Positions 8,301-15,918 of a stretch of 64,000 nt of DNA are shown here, piece by piece. The notes below the pieces were generated by a model. The model did no database searches. It saw nothing but the letters and a program-made list of their open reading frames with translations, and was not told the DNA's origin. Position 1 is the stretch's first letter, and every line of letters begins with the position of its first letter. Location: assembly GCA_035566895.1 (NCBI GenBank), contig DATMQA010000118.1, forward strand, positions 1 through 64,000, in the 5' to 3' direction. The translations under genes were made by a program, and so were the position numbers. The DNA comes from DATMQA01 sp035566895 (GTDB taxonomy: Bacteria > Verrucomicrobiota > Verrucomicrobiia > Limisphaerales > UBA8199).

Positions 8301-9754
8301 GAAGCGTCCTGGAAGGGCCGCTGGAAACCATCAAACTGGACGACTTTGGCCGCCCGATGATTCAGCATGGATTGGCCAATTTGGGGCAGGATCCGACCAA
8401 GTTCTATTTTGCGACCACAACGCTCAACTTTGTGGCCCCTGCTGAAATTGAGGCTCTCTACAACAAGAGTCTGAGTGCCGTGCAGGATGACCAGCATCTC
8501 TCACCCGGCTTTCAAATCGGCGGTCCCGGCAGATTCACCGTCAACGCCGCCTCAATGGACCTGGGCAGCAGCCATGGCATTATTTCGTGGGGAATTGGAA
8601 ACGGAGGGCAATCCGGGGCTTTGGATTATGGGACCCTTGCGGGCGTCACTCCAGCCGAGAAAGGCGCGTCTGTGTTGGTGACAGTCGCCGACGATCTAAA
8701 CCTGCTAACCTCCACCATCGCTTCGATTGATGGCGGGAAGGTCAGCGTGCACAGCCAGGCGGGGGCAGTGACACTCAGCCTGGGCGACTTTTCCCTAATC
8801 CCGTCGGTGGTTGGCGCCGTCTGTTACGGCATCTTTACTTCGGGAGACAGCTCTGTGGAGGTGGGCGCCGAGAAAGACATCAATGTCGGCGGGGCGCGCA
8901 TCGCCGCGTTCAATGGAGGCAATGTCTTCGTAGAATCTGACAGGGGCAATGTGAACGCCGGCAACGGCGCGAACTCGACCCTGGTCGTGCCGGTGATTTA
9001 TCGGGACCCTGCCTCTGGTCTTTTAATTTCAAGCACAATACAAGATCCCAGACCCTACGGCAGCGGGATTCTGGCCATCTCGACCATCAACAAGTACCAA
9101 GCGCCGGGAAGCAGCGGGTTACCGGGAGACATCATCGTCAACACTCCTCAGGGTGACATCGTTTCCACCTTGGGGGGCGTTCAACAGTTTGCTTTGAACG
9201 GCAGCATCGCGGGCGGCCCGACGATTACTTTGACGGCCGGCACTGCCGCGTCCGCAGGTTCGCCGGGTTTCGCGGGCAATGTCGATCTTGGCCAGGGCGG
9301 GGTGATCGGCGGCACGATCAATATTACCGCGCAGGGGAATATCAAGGGATTGATCGTCTCTCATCAGAACTCGACCATTAACGCGGCTCAAGGTTTCAGC
9401 GGCACGCTCCTGTCGGGCGGCCTGGCCAACGTGTCCGCCGGCGCCGGCGCCATTTCCGGGACCATTATCGGGATCGGTGGCGTCAACGCCTCCGGCGGAG
9501 CGGGCGTAACGGCGGCTTTGCTGGGCCAGAATGTTTCGATCGGTGGTGGGGCGGCCCAGTCAACTCTGGGAACGACTGCCAGCGCGACGGCCACCAGCAC
9601 GGCTGCAGCCGGCCAGGCTAACACCGTAGCCCAGCAGGAAGTCGGCACCAAAACCACTTCTCAAGACGACGAAGACAAAAAGAAAAACGGCCTGCGCCCG
9701 TCTTTGGTCCGACGGGTTGGACGGGTGACCGTCATCCTCCCTCCAGCGTCGTAA
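5315..9754 (+). CDS. TpsA-type filamentous exoprotein with hemagglutinin activity domain
   Basis: The ATG at 5315 follows the ribosome-binding site GAGGGG at good spacing, giving 1479 residues; the frame is open further upstream. After an extended signal peptide (core PLLCASLCLAFVQSSA) the mature protein starts with NPLGGTVSQG and a TPS domain: FINWSSFNIGVGE, NPSQILGNLNANGYV and NQSGFYIGGQASI. These are the usual secretion-domain landmarks (NPSQI.G.L.ANG). The remainder is a long glycine/asparagine-rich beta-helix region with GGNVTI / AGGNVSG strands, and the end is a charged stretch (DDEDKKKNG) followed by an arginine-rich tail. It is the likely cargo of the transporter directly upstream. 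No enzymatic domain was recognised, so adhesion or surface function is only an inference. Confidence 0.9.
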   Translation: MLERSKDMRLTHVRSGPDLPPRRAEDRRALPARTGERLAASVMTPLLCASLCLAFVQSSANPLGGTVSQGAASFKSHGPQLTIHTSDRAFINWSSFNIGVGETTSFIQPSSSSIVWNQIHDSNPSQILGNLNANGYVILQNQSGFYIGGQASITAHGLLLTTAPIPMPDLISGGAWQFSAPPPTAKIINYGQLSTDKGGSAFLIAHDIENHGTISANEGSLGLFAGKDVLISERPDGRGLSAQVTLPEGSVDNTGKLIADAGTIALRAQVVNQGGVVQANSVREVNGAIQLVASDAINLGAGSQILAKGDEQGLSPGGTVLIKSAGSFSDQATASIDISGGAQGGNGGQVEISAPRMSAIHSRIDGQAAEGFLGGKLLIDPDNILLANSGDAAPSSGVVNPGDPPSQGSPDTLTLDVTSFSPSLSQITLQATKNIKLSAGTVWTLADPGVAAKLTLSAGNNITFDDGSAIQAGNNWSVNLVAGTLLNSASGRQAGSDGVYLNGSSYIQTQNGHIGLWAANEVLVDSGDPSTVGNNGIRTLAGGSIDVTALYGDVNSGGNPQGYLFGQRAKPYYGVSQTLGGISTAAGGDVTITAGGNVTSYLPEQNDYLNAKFDGGSGAFGPQPGNVTIAAGGNVSGHYVVANGIGEISAGGDAGAPTASGGFALSLVKGTWSVSAPNGSIYVQDIRNPNGIFNDNTKPGYAGYHYFDYDPSASVLLQAANTVEITGAGAPHTTTSAPNTPIPFLFPPSLQVIAGSGGFVLGADVILFPSPSGDLRITTHNGGNFQSFQDPNDPVDLIVHSLEMSDSAARQWDPSGNSSFGTFLRDDNAPTPPELDNPNPVEISVSGSMNNVTVRTTKATHVTVGGDMFNAGLLGENLGPGDVTSINVAGKISYPPIYSFQQLGESIVGADLRNPSAWDGIFSLLVDPVRVAALDVPGNASPADLTAYADSVRLSLAANHTLSGGFLFDPNANPGFVYDRSTGQLGFQFRMNQTIRSVLEGPLETIKLDDFGRPMIQHGLANLGQDPTKFYFATTTLNFVAPAEIEALYNKSLSAVQDDQHLSPGFQIGGPGRFTVNAASMDLGSSHGIISWGIGNGGQSGALDYGTLAGVTPAEKGASVLVTVADDLNLLTSTIASIDGGKVSVHSQAGAVTLSLGDFSLIPSVVGAVCYGIFTSGDSSVEVGAEKDINVGGARIAAFNGGNVFVESDRGNVNAGNGANSTLVVPVIYRDPASGLLISSTIQDPRPYGSGILAISTINKYQAPGSSGLPGDIIVNTPQGDIVSTLGGVQQFALNGSIAGGPTITLTAGTAASAGSPGFAGNVDLGQGGVIGGTINITAQGNIKGLIVSHQNSTINAAQGFSGTLLSGGLANVSAGAGAISGTIIGIGGVNASGGAGVTAALLGQNVSIGGGAAQSTLGTTASATATSTAAAGQANTVAQQEVGTKTTSQDDEDKKKNGLRPSLVRRVGRVTVILPPAS

Positions 9755-9873
9755 GGCTGCAAAGCCAGCGGGTGCGAAAGGCTGCAGGTCCCCGCTTTGT
9801 TCCGCGCCTTTTTCGTCGGCGTAATGTGGTTGCTTCCAAACCAGCGCGAGCGCACTTCGGCTCTCGTACAGGG

Positions 9874-9918
9874 TTGACAATATATACCTTACAGCGTATA
9901 TGTGGGGTGGCGTATATG
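9874..9918 (+). promoter_or_regulatory. Promoter and ArsR operator of the ars operon
   Basis: TTGACA at 9874-9879 and TATATG at 9897-9902 are separated by 17 bp, a good sigma-70 layout. ATATAC (9882-9887) and GTATAT (9896-9901) form a dyad with an 8-bp spacer inside the promoter. GCGTATATG occurs twice (9895-9903 and 9910-9918). An ArsR dimer bound here would block RNA polymerase, which is the usual mode of ars repression. Confidence 0.7.
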
Positions 9919-10278
9919 AAGCTGTTGCAAATTTACCGCTGCCTTTGTGATGAGACCCGCCTTCGCATTCTTCATTTATTGACTCAGGGGCCGCTCTGCG
10001 TCTGCCATTTCCAGGATATTTTGAGAGCGCCACAAGTCGCGATTTCAAAACACCTGGCCTATCTGCGGGGCAATGGCCTGGTGGTCGCGCAACGCCATGA
10101 GAAATGGATGATCTACCGGCTGCCGGAAAAGGCTCCGCCCGAACTCGATCTGCAGTTGCGCTGTTTGCAGGACTGTGTGCACTCCCATCCAATCTTCCGC
10201 CAGGACCTAAAACGCCTCAAACGGAGGAAGTGCGAATGCCAATGGGTTAAGCAGGCGGTTCAGGTCGGCGGGAAATGA
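9916..10278 (+). CDS. arsR: ArsR-family arsenite-responsive repressor
   Basis: This 120-residue winged-helix protein has the ArsR landmarks DETRLRILHLLTQ, the metal-binding helix with GPLCVCHFQDIL, and the recognition helix QVAISKHLAYLRGNGLV. The paired cysteines of CVC match the arsenite-sensing helix of classical ArsR proteins. The ATG at 9916 was chosen because the frame upstream of it runs through the promoter. The protein should repress its own operon and leave DNA when arsenite binds. Its stop codon overlaps the start of acr3 (ATGA). Confidence 0.92.
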   Translation: MKLLQIYRCLCDETRLRILHLLTQGPLCVCHFQDILRAPQVAISKHLAYLRGNGLVVAQRHEKWMIYRLPEKAPPELDLQLRCLQDCVHSHPIFRQDLKRLKRRKCECQWVKQAVQVGGK

Positions 10279-11387
10279 ACACGACTGTTGTGCCTATGGA
10301 TATGGACCAGACATCGCCTAAACGCCTTGCCTTTTTTGAGCGGTATCTGACGCTCTGGGTTTTCCTTTGCATGCTCACCGGGGTAGTGCTGGGGAAACTT
10401 CTGCCCGGCGTCACGGCGGCGCTGAGCAAAATGGAATTCGGAAAAGGCTCGCAAGTGAACATCCCGATTGGCGTGCTGATCTGGCTGATGATTTATCCGA
10501 TGATGCTGAAGGTAGACTTCAGCGCGATTGGCGGCATCGCCCGACGACCAAGGGGGTTGATGGTGACGCTCTTCGTCAATTGGCTGGTTAAGCCGTTCAG
10601 CATGGCACTGCTGGCGTGGATATTCATGCAACACGCATTCGCTGCGTGGCTCGACCCGGAGACGGCAAAGAACTACACGGCCGGCCTTATTATTCTTTCA
10701 GCGGCGCCCTGCACGGCCATGGTATTTGTTTGGTCGTATCTTACCGACGGCGACCCCGCCTATACGCTCGTGCAGGTCGCGGTGAACGACCTGATTATGC
10801 TCGTTGCGTTTGCTCCGATTGTGATGTTCCTTTGTGGCGTGGCCCAGGTCGTGGTCCCGCCAAGAGTGCTGCTCACGTCGGTCGTGGTGTTCATTGTCAT
10901 TCCGCTGAGCGCAGGCTGGCTCACACGGACGCTCCTGCTTAAATCACACGGGGAGGCGTGGTTCGAGCACAGTTTTCTCCCGAAGTTTCACCCAGTAATG
11001 ATCGGAGCCCTCCTGTCAACCCTCGTGCTGATCTTCGCATTTCAATCGAAGAACCTGACGAGCCGATGGACCGCGGTGCTGTTCATCGCGGTCCCGATTA
11101 TCATCCAGGTCTATTTCAACTCCGGCCTCACCTACCTGCTCATGCGCCGGCTGCGTGTCGAACACAATGTCGCCGCTCCCGGTTCGTTGATCGGCGCCAG
11201 CAATTTCTTCGAGCTGGCGGTAGCGGTTGCCATAACGCTTTTCGGAGCGGATTCGCCCGCCGCATTGGCTACGGTGGTCGGGGTCCTCGTGGAGGTGCCG
11301 GTAATGCTCTCTGTGTGCAATTTCTGCAACCAATCACGCGACTGGTATGGTCGCGCCGCCAAACCAGAACCAGCTACCTGCGTATGA
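10275..11387 (+). CDS. acr3: Acr3-family arsenite efflux permease
   Basis: The protein of 370 residues is polytopic with about ten hydrophobic segments. It has the Acr3 hallmarks SAAPCTAMVFVWSYL, with the conserved functional cysteine, and DPAYTLVQVAVNDLIML. IGASNFFELAVAVAITLFG near the C-terminus is also typical. It exports arsenite (and possibly antimonite) across the inner membrane. It overlaps arsR upstream and arsC downstream by 4 bp each, so translation of the three genes is probably coupled. Confidence 0.94.
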   Translation: MNTTVVPMDMDQTSPKRLAFFERYLTLWVFLCMLTGVVLGKLLPGVTAALSKMEFGKGSQVNIPIGVLIWLMIYPMMLKVDFSAIGGIARRPRGLMVTLFVNWLVKPFSMALLAWIFMQHAFAAWLDPETAKNYTAGLIILSAAPCTAMVFVWSYLTDGDPAYTLVQVAVNDLIMLVAFAPIVMFLCGVAQVVVPPRVLLTSVVVFIVIPLSAGWLTRTLLLKSHGEAWFEHSFLPKFHPVMIGALLSTLVLIFAFQSKNLTSRWTAVLFIAVPIIIQVYFNSGLTYLLMRRLRVEHNVAAPGSLIGASNFFELAVAVAITLFGADSPAALATVVGVLVEVPVMLSVCNFCNQSRDWYGRAAKPEPATCV

Positions 11388-11854
11388 AAAAGAAAGTTCT
11401 GTTCGTTTGCGTCCATAACAGCGCCCGCAGCCAAATGGCCGAGGCCTGGCTCAATCATGAGTGCCCGGAGCAGTTCGAAGCTCACAGCGCGGGTTTGGAA
11501 CCAGGCGCCCTCAATCCACTCGTTGTCGAAGCCATGAAGGAATCCGGCATCGATATCTCCGGAAACTCGACCAAAAGCGTTTTTGACATCTTCAAAGCCG
11601 GCAAGATGTTTGCCTACGTCATAACGGTTTGCGACCAGGCGAGCGCCGAACGTTGCCCCATCTTCGGAGGGGTTGCCCGGCGTCTGGTCTGGAGCTTTCC
11701 TGACCCCGCAACGCTGAGCGGCACCCACGGCCAAAAGATGGAATGCGTGCGCGAGATTCGTGATCAGATCCGGCAGCAGGTGCGGCAATGGTGCCGGGAG
11801 ACATGTGGGGCTCAAGAAGGTCATCCTTCCGTGCAAGTCGCAGCTACCAGGTAG
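11384..11854 (+). CDS. arsC: Arsenate reductase, low-molecular-weight phosphatase type
   Basis: The protein of 156 residues begins with KKVLFVCVHNSARSQMAEAW, containing the Cys-X5-Arg phosphatase loop CVHNSAR. The redox pair is visible in VITVCDQASAERCPIF, which marks the thioredoxin-coupled arsenate reductase class. WSFPDPAT is the usual Asp-Pro general-acid segment. It reduces arsenate to arsenite for export by Acr3. The ATG at 11384 overlaps the acr3 stop; a longer frame upstream is only the acr3 region read out of phase. The C-terminus is about 15 residues longer than in short family members. Confidence 0.94.
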   Translation: MKKKVLFVCVHNSARSQMAEAWLNHECPEQFEAHSAGLEPGALNPLVVEAMKESGIDISGNSTKSVFDIFKAGKMFAYVITVCDQASAERCPIFGGVARRLVWSFPDPATLSGTHGQKMECVREIRDQIRQQVRQWCRETCGAQEGHPSVQVAATR

Positions 11855-11918
11855 CAAGCGGCGTGGAGCGCGCGCACCCCACACGCTTCGCGCGGCTCGG
11901 TTGTGGGTCCGCTGGTCT

Positions 11919-12986
11919 CTAGTGAACGCCCACCCGATAGAATCGAATCGGATCGGTCGTGGTGTCGGCCAGCGAGTTGGTGTTGCCGTTGCCGGTCAAG
12001 GTCGCGGCTGAGGACGCCCAGTTGCTGACCGGGGCGGATAATCCAGCCGAGTTTGTATAATAGAGGGTGTAAGTGGCGCCGTTCGTGGTGGTAAAATAGA
12101 CGGTCGAGGTGCTGCCTGAACGCGTAACCGATACGATCTGCGGAGGAGGCGGCGCCGGTAGAGAGGCCGCTTCCCGGGTGAACGCCAGCGTACCATCGGA
12201 CTTAAACTCGAAATAGCCAACATAATAAGCCAGCCCATTCGTGCCGGTATGCGGGTCCACAATGGGATTGCCATGAGAATCTGTCAGCGGCCTTACCTCG
12301 TACAGGTCAGACCGGACTGAGCCGCTGAAGCTGGCTGCGGTGGTAATTTCCAGATTCCCACTATTGGGTTCGGTGTTGGGCCAGGAATCGTTAAGAGTGC
12401 CCTGGGTGGCATCAACCAGGCCCTTCATCCAAACCGACAGGATATTATTCGGGTAAGTGGCGATGGGTTCGCGAACCAGTGAGGGCGTGTTAAACTGGTT
12501 CGACGTGACGAGTTGTTGCGAGATGTAGGCAGCATTGTTGAAGATCGAGTCGATCTTGCTTCTCACCGTGTTTTGGGTCAAGCGATCCAGTCTGGATACG
12601 TCGGCGCTCCGAACGGCATTGTTCGCACGGGGCACGGTGACCCAGAGCGTATAGGCAGGGTAGCCAGGATAACTCGTCCCCTGATAATCGCCGGTCACCG
12701 CCCAGGTCAGGTAGTTCAAGCTGGCAAAGCACCCGGGAACCAGTTGCGAAGCTGAGAACTGGGTATTGGTGATTCTGGTTCCTATGGCCGCATTGACATA
12801 ATTGCTGGCCTGGCCGAGGTCAACGACCACTTCATTATTCTCCTGGTGCGTTCCGGTTTTGCGCAGCGTCAAAAGCAAGTCGGCGGTTTGGTACACGAAC
12901 GTTTGGGCTTCTGCGGCCTGGATGAAGGTTAAAAGGGTGCTGCCGGCTAACGCTGCACTAAAGATTAAGTGTAGTTTTCTGGACAT
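11919..12986 (-). CDS. Secreted protein with DLGQAS N-terminal domain and FYR C-terminal module
   Basis: This 355-residue protein has a signal peptide (AALAGSTLLTFIQAAEAQ) and an N-terminal segment ADLLLTLRK...VVVDLGQASNYV that resembles the exported protein encoded at 14659-15312 (GDLLVGFTG...FIYDLGQASSL). The C-terminus, after PAPPPPQIVS, is a small beta-rich module ending in DPIRFYRVGVH. Similar FYR endings are seen on two other secreted proteins in this window. I do not recognise a function. The gene is on the minus strand, tail to tail with arsC, in a cluster of three exported proteins. Confidence 0.8.
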   Translation of the reverse strand: MSRKLHLIFSAALAGSTLLTFIQAAEAQTFVYQTADLLLTLRKTGTHQENNEVVVDLGQASNYVNAAIGTRITNTQFSASQLVPGCFASLNYLTWAVTGDYQGTSYPGYPAYTLWVTVPRANNAVRSADVSRLDRLTQNTVRSKIDSIFNNAAYISQQLVTSNQFNTPSLVREPIATYPNNILSVWMKGLVDATQGTLNDSWPNTEPNSGNLEITTAASFSGSVRSDLYEVRPLTDSHGNPIVDPHTGTNGLAYYVGYFEFKSDGTLAFTREAASLPAPPPPQIVSVTRSGSTSTVYFTTTNGATYTLYYTNSAGLSAPVSNWASSAATLTGNGNTNSLADTTTDPIRFYRVGVH

Positions 12987-13189
12987 AAATGATTCTATAG
13001 TTTCCTGATACCATTTTTCTCTCTAAGGTCCGCAATACTAAGGCCTGGCCGACAGCGAGACGCGCAGCAATCGGACATTCACTGAATGTTTCAGGACCTC
13101 ATCCCAAGGAATGTAAGCCGCTCGGGGCCAAGCAGTTTAGAGCAAAACCGGTTTGAGTTTTTGCTGCCGCATCCTCGGCTCCCATGGAT

Positions 13190-13227
13190 TGTAACACCGC
13201 TCCTGATTCCGTAACCTCTTTGTAACC
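13190..13227 (+). promoter_or_regulatory. CGTAAC/TGTAAC direct repeat without an obvious target gene
   Basis: CGTAACC (13210-13216) and TGTAACC (13221-13227) are 11 bp apart, with another TGTAAC at 13190. This matches the candidate Pho boxes elsewhere. It reads on the plus strand, whereas the nearest genes are on the minus strand, so its target is unclear. The rest of 12987-13426 contains the terminator listed next and no gene that I can support. Confidence 0.35.
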
Positions 13228-13351
13228 TACCGTGGATTCTGATCAACCTGCCATCACCAGGGAGCGTGGTGGTCGAAGTTTACCGGTCGCTCCCACATTT
13301 TTCGCTGATCGTTGCGCCCGAGGACGGGCGCACGCCGGCACAGTAATGACC

Positions 13352-13384
13352 AAAAAGCCGGCGTGAACACTCGTCCACGCCGGC
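13352..13384 (-). terminator. Rho-independent terminator of the PstS-like gene
   Basis: On the minus strand GCCGGCGTG and CACGCCGGC form a 9-bp perfect stem with a 10-bp loop, followed directly by TTTTT (complement of 13352-13356). It lies 43 bp after the stop codon at 13427, in the correct orientation. Confidence 0.85.
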
Positions 13385-13426
13385 CTGGCTTATGGCAAGG
13401 AAATGATTCCGTTCGCAACCACCCTC

Positions 13427-14572
13427 TTAGAGATGAATCGGATCGGAGGTAGGGCCGTTGCGCACAGCATGCATGTCGCTCAACTTAATCGTAAACGTCC
13501 CGTCAGCGTGGCCGGAAATTCCTGTGGCGGCAGTCAGGCTATTAAACACTGTTTGGGCCTGGCTGCTGACCGTGTTCTTACGGTAGAGGAATTCATTGCC
13601 CCAGGCATTCCACCGGCCTTCTTTGACAGCGGCTTCGCTATAGGCAACACCGTCGTAAGTTAGAGGCGTCGCCCCGAGCGCTTCCGCGGAGGCCGCGTCG
13701 GAGATGCCGAGGTTGGCGATTACGCTGAATTTCTCAACCCCGGTGCCGTTGGGTGAAATGTCCACCGAAGTCGCCTGGGTAAGGTCGTAACCCATTTGGG
13801 TGGCCAGGGTACCGCCGCTGGAATAACCGAAGTCGCCCAAGACGACGCCCCCACCTTGGTTTTTCATCGAACCGTCAGAATTGACCTGAAGCTGGGACGG
13901 CGCTGAGAAAATCCCGAAACCCGTATCGCCATATTCATTTACCCGGGTGCCCGATTGATTGTCGCGGCCCGAGACATAAACGAAGTTGGTGTCGGTCGAA
14001 TTGCCGGTGAACAGCGCCAGCGTCCCGCCGCCCACAATGGCCTGGCGGAAGGCCTGGTCCGTTATGTTCGTGAGACCGGCGGCGGAACCTTTTTCCTTCT
14101 CCCACTTGAAGGGAATGATGCAGACCTTAGTGCCGGTGATGGCCGCGCTCGGGTTTCTGGAAAAGGCCTTGTCGTTGTCCGCCATCGCCAGGTCAATCGT
14201 GGAGTTGATGAACGGGCCGGGAGTGGCGGAGCCGAGGCTATTCACAGCGGTGTCATCCAGGAACTGCTGGGTCCCGCTGCCCGCGATGTCCGCGATACCG
14301 CCTTCGGAACCGGACCAGTGGCATTTGATGACGGTGGGAACACTGCTCAGAGTATTGCTGAAGTTCATATAGCTGGCCTTGCTGGGATCAGCATTGCCCT
14401 GGGTGATAAAGGTCGGGGCGGCATCAAAAACGGTCGAGCCGTTCGTCACCGCGTTGAAAAAGGCGTTGCGCGCCGCAGTGGAACCGGTGACGTACACATA
14501 CTGCGTGGCGCGGGCCAGGCTGGCAAAGCCCAAGGCCAGCGCGCCCGCCAGAACGAGTGATTTAGTATTCAT
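13427..14572 (-). CDS. PstS-like periplasmic substrate-binding protein
   Basis: This 381-residue protein has a signal peptide (MNTKSLVLAGALALGFASLARA) followed by YVYVTGSTAARNAFFNAV and later WSGSEGGIADIAGSGT. VYVSGRDNQSGTRVNEYGD resembles the HRSDGSGTS loop of phosphate-binding PstS proteins. The pattern suggests the type 2 periplasmic-binding fold used for phosphate and related oxyanions. No transporter genes adjoin it; its neighbours are two exported DLGQAS proteins. The gene ends in a clear terminator. Ligand is unknown; phosphate is a guess from family and from the pst operon 10 kb away. Confidence 0.75.
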   Translation of the reverse strand: MNTKSLVLAGALALGFASLARATQYVYVTGSTAARNAFFNAVTNGSTVFDAAPTFITQGNADPSKASYMNFSNTLSSVPTVIKCHWSGSEGGIADIAGSGTQQFLDDTAVNSLGSATPGPFINSTIDLAMADNDKAFSRNPSAAITGTKVCIIPFKWEKEKGSAAGLTNITDQAFRQAIVGGGTLALFTGNSTDTNFVYVSGRDNQSGTRVNEYGDTGFGIFSAPSQLQVNSDGSMKNQGGGVVLGDFGYSSGGTLATQMGYDLTQATSVDISPNGTGVEKFSVIANLGISDAASAEALGATPLTYDGVAYSEAAVKEGRWNAWGNEFLYRKNTVSSQAQTVFNSLTAATGISGHADGTFTIKLSDMHAVRNGPTSDPIHL

Positions 14573-14658
14573 GGTTTCTAATTTGTCTTTGGTTTGTTGT
14601 TGTTTGTTGATTCAGTGATTTTTGCAGATAGCGAAAAGAGAATTCAGCCGGCGGACGA

Positions 14659-15312
14659 TTAACCTTTTCTGGCCAGTTGACAGCGAAAGGAGAACACCAA
14701 CAGACTGGCTCCGGCGGCCAGGCTCAACACCGTCGGTTCCGGAACATAAGTCACCATCCCACCGACAGTGTCATAGGTGAAGAAGCCTTCGGGGATGACG
14801 CCGCCCGTGTTGGGGTTGGCGAAGAAATAGGCCGTTGACCCGGCGGCTACGTTCGGGTTGAAGAAGTTGTTTTGAAAGGTATTGCCCGGACTGCCGGCGG
14901 CTTGAGCGGTCTGGTAGGTCCAGCTAGTCGTATCGGAAGGGGCGGGCGTGCGGGAAGTGCCCAAGGTCAACGCGGTGGGCTGGCCGGAGATGGTCCTGAC
15001 ATTGGAGCTCGCGGTATTGTACAGAGCCGTTGGGTTGAAACCATTCTCAGCGCCGTTAGCCGAGGTGGCGTAAATGAACTTGCCAGTAGACTGAGCGCCC
15101 ACCACGCCGAACTGCGTCCCGCGTCCAGCGCCAACGTTCCAGGTTTGTCCAAAGGTTAGTGACGAAGCTTGCCCAAGGTCATAGATGAAGTCACTCGACC
15201 CCCCGGTGAAACCGACCAGCAAATCGCCATTCACATAGTTCTGCGCCTGAACGGACGTAGCGAACGCCAGCCCAGCGCCCGCCAACAAAGCCATTTTCAA
15301 AGTGCGTTTCAT
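14659..15312 (-). CDS. PEP-CTERM exported protein with DLGQAS domain
   Basis: Starting at the ATG at 15312, the protein has 217 residues. A signal peptide (MALLAGAGLAFATSVQAQ) is followed by GDLLVGFTGGSSDFIYDLGQAS, and the C-terminus is the tripartite PEP-CTERM signal: VPEP, a hydrophobic stretch LSLAAGASLLVFSF and basic residues (RCQLARKG). PEP-CTERM proteins are processed by exosortase and sent to the cell surface; no exosortase gene is in this window. The upstream in-frame ATG at 15489 would place about 59 non-conserved residues before the signal peptide, so it was rejected. The N-terminal domain is shared with the protein at 11919-12986. Confidence 0.85.
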   Translation of the reverse strand: MKRTLKMALLAGAGLAFATSVQAQNYVNGDLLVGFTGGSSDFIYDLGQASSLTFGQTWNVGAGRGTQFGVVGAQSTGKFIYATSANGAENGFNPTALYNTASSNVRTISGQPTALTLGTSRTPAPSDTTSWTYQTAQAAGSPGNTFQNNFFNPNVAAGSTAYFFANPNTGGVIPEGFFTYDTVGGMVTYVPEPTVLSLAAGASLLVFSFRCQLARKG

Positions 15313-15583
15313 AAACTTTTTCTTACTGAGTTTCCCATTTGGATGTTTGGTTGTGTCATTAGGTCGAGCCACCATGGGTTCGACGCAACAAACCCTACGC
15401 AAAAGCGGGAGCGGCCGGCATCCTGCCGGAGGACACGAGGCTATAATCTGATGACGTGACAGTGAGATTTGTAAATCACTGGTGGACAAAGCTCTGCGCG
15501 GGGTGAGCAGAATTATTCAGGCGCAGCAGCGGGGTCGTCTCAGAAAGGTCACCTTCGCCGGAGCCGTCGGAGCTTTGCATGGA

Positions 15584-15643
15584 GCGCACGATTCCGAGCA
15601 TGCAGCTGGTTTTGTTGGCAAACGCACCGTCGGAATCGTGCGC
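15584..15643. repeat. Perfect 14-bp inverted repeat in the spacer before porin 1
   Basis: GCGCACGATTCCGA (15584-15597) and TCGGAATCGTGCGC (15630-15643) form a perfect 14-bp stem around a 32-bp loop. It lies in the 606-bp divergent spacer between the PEP-CTERM gene and porin 1. No T-run follows, so it is not a typical terminator. It may be a transcribed hairpin, a protein site or the remains of a mobile element. Confidence 0.7.
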
Positions 15644-15745
15644 TTCAACCTCTAATGACTGGACCGACTACTCTTTAGCCAGGCGATGAATGCAAGTTTT
15701 CAGAAAGCAATTCTTTCGTGCGTTCCGACCCGTCGCAAGGGCGCT

Positions 15746-15784
15746 CGTAACAGAAACGTAACCTTGCGGCCACAAGGGCGTAAC
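15746..15784 (+). promoter_or_regulatory. Candidate Pho boxes upstream of porin 1
   Basis: CGTAAC occurs at 15746, 15757 and 15779, that is, with intervals of 11 and 22 bp, so the three hexamers lie in one 11-bp register. The group is about 135 bp upstream of the preferred start codon of the porin gene. Confidence 0.6.
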
Positions 15785-15918
15785 TTTTGGTTCCTAGTGT
15801 CGCGCCCGTGCAAAGTCCAATCAGAAACACCAACGGAAGCGACCCCTTCTCCTTAATCACATACCGCAAGGGACGTGCCGTCCATCCGAGCAAGGTGCGG
15901 GTCACGTCCTCCAATGAA

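Noticed and set aside
11855..11918. Terminator after arsC
   Set aside because: A GC-rich imperfect hairpin exists near 11866-11897 but there is no T-run and the pairing is poor.
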